A stretch of DNA of 18,320 bases from Candidatus Pacearchaeota archaeon (GTDB taxonomy: Archaea; Nanobdellota; Nanobdellia; Pacearchaeales; GW2011-AR1): the NCBI GenBank assembly GCA_017609795.1, contig JAFCDH010000006.1:1-18320 (forward strand), read 5' to 3'. Position 1 is the first letter of the stretch. Every line of letters begins with the position of its first letter. Both the position numbers and the translations under genes were made by a program. Under the pieces are notes generated by a model. That model did no database searches, was not told the DNA's origin, and saw only the letters and a list, made by a program, of their open reading frames with translations. Shown here one piece after another: positions 14,996 through 18,320 of this stretch.

Positions 14996-17211
14996 TTAGA
15001 TACATTTTTAATCATCTGATTTATTCCAGTACACTCTCCTCCAGAACATAAATTACTATCACATTCATAACTATTTTGACAAGAAGCCCAATCAGGTTTT
15101 TGTACTTGTAATTCTCCATCTATATCACAATATAATTTGTATTCTCCAGGCTGGTTCTGATAAAGAGTTACTTTTTCCCTAAATCCATAAGGAATACATT
15201 TTTTATCAAATTCACACCCTGCACAATCTCCAGGGTTACACTTAATCTCCTCTTCATAATCTTCTCCACCACATTCCACCTCATAGCATTTTTTTATTTG
15301 AACTCCACTAGAAGGACAAATCTCTGGTTTAATTTCACAATAATATCTAGGTTGACATGATTTATAATATCTATTTACTGTAAAAGTAACATAATTAATC
15401 TCTGTATCTTTTGCAGAATATCCTATTTCATTAATCTTAAGAATCCTTCCAATAAGAGGTTCTAAATTATCTACTTTTCTAAAAGTATCGAGATTTATAG
15501 ACTCCCCTTTCCTTAATGTAATACCTCCTTTATATTCAACACTTAAATGTACAGATTCAAGAAGAATACTCTGAAGAAAAATCTCATAAGTCTTACCATA
15601 GAACTCTCCGATAACACTCCCCCATTCTTTCTCTTTTTCATATAATTTACAATAAACACCATTATCAGTTTCTATGCATGTTGATTCGTTGAAGGAGACA
15701 ATACATGCGCCATCTTCACATTTTGCACAACCATCTTCAATACCTATTGTTTCAGATTTTACTCTTTTTACACCATTTATCTCATAACAATAAAATTCAT
15801 TCAATCTACCTGCTTTTTCTCCTTCTTCAATACAATAATCTTCTTGTTCAATTATGTTTTCTCCAGCCCACTCAAGTCCAATTGTTACCCCTCTTTCATA
15901 TATATCTCTTCCACCATCAGAATCTGTGCATGTCGCTAAACAAGGATTCTCTTCATTAATTAAAATATCTAAACAAGATTCTTCATCATTTTGAATAGGA
16001 ATATAATAACTCCAATCCCCAGGACCTACTTTTCCATCTTTATCAATATCAGCAACAGCATCATAATTATTATCTCCGCATTGTGACAACCAAGAATTAT
16101 TAATCATTAACATTAAGGTTTGACATTTTGAGGTTTCATTACTGCCAACACTTTCATATTCCCTTTCAACTTCCATTGCAGTCAATGCTCTATTCCAAAT
16201 TTTAACTTCATCCATTAACCCATCAAATTTAAACACACTTTCTGCTTTTCCAATTTCAAGAGAATGGACAACATTTGGTAAATCAAGTGAACTTATATCA
16301 GAACCATCAAAAACCCCATTCCTATAAAAAGTATAAGTATTTCCATTTTTAGTTAAAACAATATGATACCAAGTATTTGAGCCAGGGGTCCAAGCATTTC
16401 CAGAAACCCAATCAGCTCCAACACCAGGATTATTTATATGAAAACTAGTTTTGCCTCTATTTTCACTAGGAGCTCCACTCCTATTTCCAGGCCTTAAAAA
16501 AATCCATTTATTCTTTGTTCCACCACCTTCATCTTGTGAAACAAAAACAGAACCATACTCGTTTTCACTTCTAATTTTTGTCCATAAACCAATACTAAAA
16601 TCATTTCTAAGAACCAAATTCTCAACATAAGCATAATCACCATCATCAAAATTTAATGCCTTTCCAACCACCCCTTCAACAAAATCTGCACCATGATTTA
16701 CTGCATGATTTTCTCTTCCACTAGAATCCTCAAAATTATTTTCAAATTCATAATAAGCAACTAAATCTCCATCAGCAACATATGATACAACAACAAAAGA
16801 TTCATCTGTGTCTGCATCAAACAAAATAGTTTTTGTATTTAAAGGAAGGTCTTCTGATGTAGAATATTTTTTATTGATTCTAGCAAATCTCCAATCAGAC
16901 TCAGGGTAAATTGTTAACTCAACTGTTTTTCCATATCTATCAATATATCCAACTAAAAAGTCAATGTCGCCTAATGAAAAACCAGATTCATTTCTTGCAT
17001 CACTTTTTACATCAGCCCATTCTCCATCTTTTTCATATTGAAAAGTGCATCTTTGAATTCCACCATCTAATTTAAAATTAGTAACCCTCATAATAATTTC
17101 TTCAGAAGGTCCAGAATATAATTCTCCTTCTAATCCCTCATCTTCTTCAAAAAAATCATCCCAAAAATCACTCCACCATCCAGCAGAAACAAAACTAACT
17201 GATAAAATCAA
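14986..17211 (-). CDS. Secreted LamG protein with dockerin-like calcium loop and Cys-rich C-terminus
   Basis: 741 residues. The signal peptide and residues up to 31 are identical to those of the gene at 12281-14974. An unrecognised beta-rich region (32-147) is followed by a LamG domain (149-352) close to the second LamG of the neighbour; both contain the stretches FHINNPGVGADWV and HSLEIGKAESVFKFDG. Residues 388-399 form a dockerin/EF-hand loop (D388, D390, D392, K394, D399). Next is a Cys-rich region starting CTDSDGG (428-434), a type I associate with DPANN secreted proteins, and a beta-domain (about 505-615). The end has CQNSYECDSNLC (711-722). The C-terminus stops at SKFV, where the neighbour continues for about 55 more residues, so it looks shortened at a repeat junction. 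The start is uncertain: TTG 17211 is the only standard choice nearby. A likely sugar-binding surface protein. Confidence 0.8.
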   Translation of the reverse strand: MILSVSFVSAGWWSDFWDDFFEEDEGLEGELYSGPSEEIIMRVTNFKLDGGIQRCTFQYEKDGEWADVKSDARNESGFSLGDIDFLVGYIDRYGKTVELTIYPESDWRFARINKKYSTSEDLPLNTKTILFDADTDESFVVVSYVADGDLVAYYEFENNFEDSSGRENHAVNHGADFVEGVVGKALNFDDGDYAYVENLVLRNDFSIGLWTKIRSENEYGSVFVSQDEGGGTKNKWIFLRPGNRSGAPSENRGKTSFHINNPGVGADWVSGNAWTPGSNTWYHIVLTKNGNTYTFYRNGVFDGSDISSLDLPNVVHSLEIGKAESVFKFDGLMDEVKIWNRALTAMEVEREYESVGSNETSKCQTLMLMINNSWLSQCGDNNYDAVADIDKDGKVGPGDWSYYIPIQNDEESCLDILINEENPCLATCTDSDGGRDIYERGVTIGLEWAGENIIEQEDYCIEEGEKAGRLNEFYCYEINGVKRVKSETIGIEDGCAKCEDGACIVSFNESTCIETDNGVYCKLYEKEKEWGSVIGEFYGKTYEIFLQSILLESVHLSVEYKGGITLRKGESINLDTFRKVDNLEPLIGRILKINEIGYSAKDTEINYVTFTVNRYYKSCQPRYYCEIKPEICPSSGVQIKKCYEVECGGEDYEEEIKCNPGDCAGCEFDKKCIPYGFREKVTLYQNQPGEYKLYCDIDGELQVQKPDWASCQNSYECDSNLCSGGECTGINQMIKNVSKFV

Positions 17212-17232
17212 TATTAATCCAATTAAACAAAC
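17119..17232 (-). repeat. 114-bp perfect direct repeat, copy B
   Basis: Identical to 14882-14995. This copy follows a promoter-like element (17247-17261), so it probably sits in the original position at the 5' end of the operon. Copy A has no promoter of its own and lies in the 3' end of the preceding gene. Confidence 0.95.
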
Positions 17233-17246
17233 ATATAGAAAATATA

Positions 17247-17261
17247 TATATAAATGTTTCT
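17247..17261 (-). promoter_or_regulatory. Promoter of the LamG operon, AGAAACATTTATATA
   Basis: The minus strand reads AGAAACATTTATATA, a 14/15 match to the elements at 17765-17779 and 17807-17821. A start of transcription near 17225-17229 is expected. That leaves a leader of about 15 bases before TTG 17211 and puts the ATG at 17234 (a dead frame, stop after three codons) slightly upstream of it. Confidence 0.55.
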
Positions 17262-17387
17262 GTAAATTTCTAGATCTAATTTTCCTTAATCAATATTATC
17301 TCCCTTCTTAAAAATAGGAATTTCTATTCTTTAAGCTATGCCCTTTTCTTTGATCTAACATATTAAAATTTAAAGTAAGAATATTAT

Positions 17388-17726
17388 TTATTGAATTATA
17401 GCTATTTTCTCTTGCTTCAACTCTCCAATCTTTAAATCTTGTTTTGTTAAAAACCAAGCAAATTTTAAAAAATTTTGAGCAATAAGATTATCCATATTAA
17501 ATTTATACATATCAGATTTTCCAACCCTTCTTGTCTTAACAATTATTCCTTTATTCAAAAACTCGTCAAAAAAACTTATCAAAGAATTATAACTGATATT
17601 TGCTTCTTTTGCCATATCCGTCATATTAAAATCAAAAAAATGATTCCCGATTAAAAAATTTAAAAATCTTAATTTAGGTGTATCTCCAAAATATTCTAAA
17701 AACGCAGATTGATTTTCTTTTTCCAT
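17388..17726 (-). CDS. Winged helix-turn-helix regulator
   Basis: 112 residues, cytosolic, resembling archaeal MarR/ArsR-like winged-helix proteins. Helix 1 starts near DTPKLRFLNFL (15-25). The helix-turn-helix is about 34-60 (MTDMAKEANISYNSLISFFD, then EFLNKG). The wing is about 61-78 (VKTRRVGKSDMYKF), followed by a C-terminal helical tail that could dimerise. No metal or ligand site is evident. ATG 17726 is preceded by AGAAACATTTAAATA at 17779-17765, leaving a leader of roughly 15 bases. It is divergent from the small gene at 17843 and lies just upstream of, and in the same direction as, the LamG operon, 177 bases on. Control of that operon is possible but is inference. Confidence 0.75.
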   Translation of the reverse strand: MEKENQSAFLEYFGDTPKLRFLNFLIGNHFFDFNMTDMAKEANISYNSLISFFDEFLNKGIIVKTRRVGKSDMYKFNMDNLIAQNFLKFAWFLTKQDLKIGELKQEKIAIIQ

Positions 17727-17764
17727 TTTTATAATCTTTTTATAAAAATGAAGATTGTTTTAAG

Positions 17765-17779
17765 TATTTAAATGTTTCT
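17765..17779 (-). promoter_or_regulatory. Promoter element AGAAACATTTAAATA, minus-strand copy
   Basis: Exact reverse complement of 17807-17821, forming a 15-bp perfect inverted repeat with a 27-base spacer. It combines a BRE-like AGAAAC with TTTAAATA. It serves the winged-helix gene starting at 17726. Confidence 0.65.
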
Positions 17780-17806
17780 CTTTTATATATTTAAACTATC
17801 AAAATC

Positions 17807-17821
17807 AGAAACATTTAAATA
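17807..17821 (+). promoter_or_regulatory. Promoter element AGAAACATTTAAATA, plus-strand copy
   Basis: The first base is 36 bases before ATG 17843, the same spacing as for tyrS. The TTTAAATA part is centred about 26 bases before the ATG, so the message is probably leaderless. Confidence 0.65.
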
Positions 17822-17842
17822 TTATCTTTTTCTAAAATTATT

Positions 17843-18100
17843 ATGGAAAAAAAGAAAGTACAATTAATGTTTAAACTAGCATTTTCAAAAAGAAATTGGG
17901 GGGCAAAATATGATAGAATTAAACATTATAAAAGATTTCCTAATCTTAATAAGATTATAAAAGAATTAAACAAAAAAGATTGGTTGATTATAAAAAAGAA
18001 ATCCAACTATACAGGAATATCTTTAAACCAAAAATTCAAAAAAGAAATAATCAAATTTATTGAAGAACAAATGCCTAAAGTAAAAGGGTGGATTTCATAA
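17843..18100 (+). CDS. Small basic winged-helix-like protein
   Basis: 85 residues, very Lys-rich. The second half (LNKIIKELNKKDWLIIKKKS, then a strand GISLNQKFKKEIIKFIEEQM) has the helix, beta-wing, helix order of a minimal winged-helix domain, with DWL before the wing as in many archaeal MarR-like proteins. The basic N-terminus (about 1-31) has no recognised fold. It may bind DNA as a dimer. Family not recognised beyond this. ATG 17843 is well supported by the promoter spacing. It is transcribed divergently from another winged-helix gene, so the two may be regulators of each other or of nearby genes. Confidence 0.6.
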   Translation: MEKKKVQLMFKLAFSKRNWGAKYDRIKHYKRFPNLNKIIKELNKKDWLIIKKKSNYTGISLNQKFKKEIIKFIEEQMPKVKGWIS

Positions 18101-18320
18101 TATAAGATTTTCTAAATAAAACTATAACTTTCTCAATATCTCTATAAATCTTCAGGCTATTCTTCTCTTTTTCTCAAACCATCCTCTAAAAAGCTTAACT
18201 TTAGTAGTTCAAATCATCACATTTCATACATTACCAGTATTCACAATCCTAAAAATATTTCCCAATACTTTCCTGCTTCTCATTATCTTTGCCAAAAATA
18301 CTTTCAATGTATCTTTTTGT
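18101..18320. other. Right-edge non-coding sequence
   Basis: No gene is visible in these 220 bases. The sequence is T-rich on the plus strand and holds one AGCTTAA (18192-18198). The segment near 18142-18180 loosely resembles the sequence after the GTPase gene (7332-7370). A gene may begin beyond the edge. Confidence 0.5.

Noticed and set aside
12100..15000. Shared N-terminal motif WSDFWDDFF (LamG proteins) and WGDFLNEFL (beta-helix protein) as a common sorting signal
   Set aside because: The beta-helix version belongs to a longer motif (WGDFLNEFLKVSHNDDGTLK) known from tail-fibre-like proteins, so the short resemblance is probably coincidence.
15705..15959. 84-codon plus-strand open frame rich in Leu and His
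   Set aside because: It is antisense to the Cys-rich region of the LamG gene, with composition typical of a reversed frame.

Overview
The window is very AT-rich. It has short intergenic gaps, and several genes have a TATA-like box about 25 bases before the start codon, which is the arrangement expected for leaderless archaeal transcripts. Protein content also points to an archaeon with a small genome: an archaeal DRG/Obg-type GTPase with a TGS domain, an archaeal/eukaryal-type tyrosyl-tRNA synthetase, an archaeal TctA-like (DUF112) membrane protein, and large Cys-rich, Ig-rich and LamG-rich secreted proteins. My inference is a DPANN archaeon of the Woesearchaeota/Pacearchaeota type. I cannot name the lineage more exactly from sequence alone.

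Layout. Positions 1-5921 (minus strand) are one uninterrupted reading frame of at least 1973 codons that runs off the left edge. It encodes a giant envelope protein with five predicted membrane segments and three outward-facing regions. A 400-base divergent intergenic region follows, carrying a 12-bp direct repeat just before the promoter of the GTPase gene (6322-7230, plus). Positions 7231-7461 hold an IS200/IS605-like hairpin and a second hairpin. Next come two tiny membrane-protein genes overlapping by 4 bp (7462-7710 and 7707-7814). Then come convergent tyrS (7811-8824, minus), an anchored OB-fold protein (9026-9379, plus) and the TctA-like transporter (9508-10770, plus).

Positions 10946-17211 (minus) form a secreted-protein cluster. 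In transcription order it has a LamG protein with a dockerin-like calcium loop (14986-17211), a double-LamG metallophosphoesterase (12281-14974) and a membrane-anchored beta-helix (tailspike-like) protein (10946-12235). The first two share a perfect 114-bp repeat that encodes their signal peptides and mature N-termini. The same repeat overlaps the shortened 3' end of the first gene, so it looks like a recombination joint. Upstream, two small winged-helix-type genes diverge from promoters that are exact mirror images of each other (AGAAACATTTAAATA). Close variants of this element precede the LamG operon and tyrS.

How it fits together (inference). Housekeeping genes (GTPase, tyrS) lie between two surface-protein loci. 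The giant protein, the LamG pair and the beta-helix protein would together form an outward-facing adhesion, carbohydrate-binding and hydrolysis apparatus, perhaps for host or particle attachment. Only 2 of 13 genes (GTPase, tyrS) can be named by clear full-length family resemblance. The others are identified at domain level or left unrecognised.
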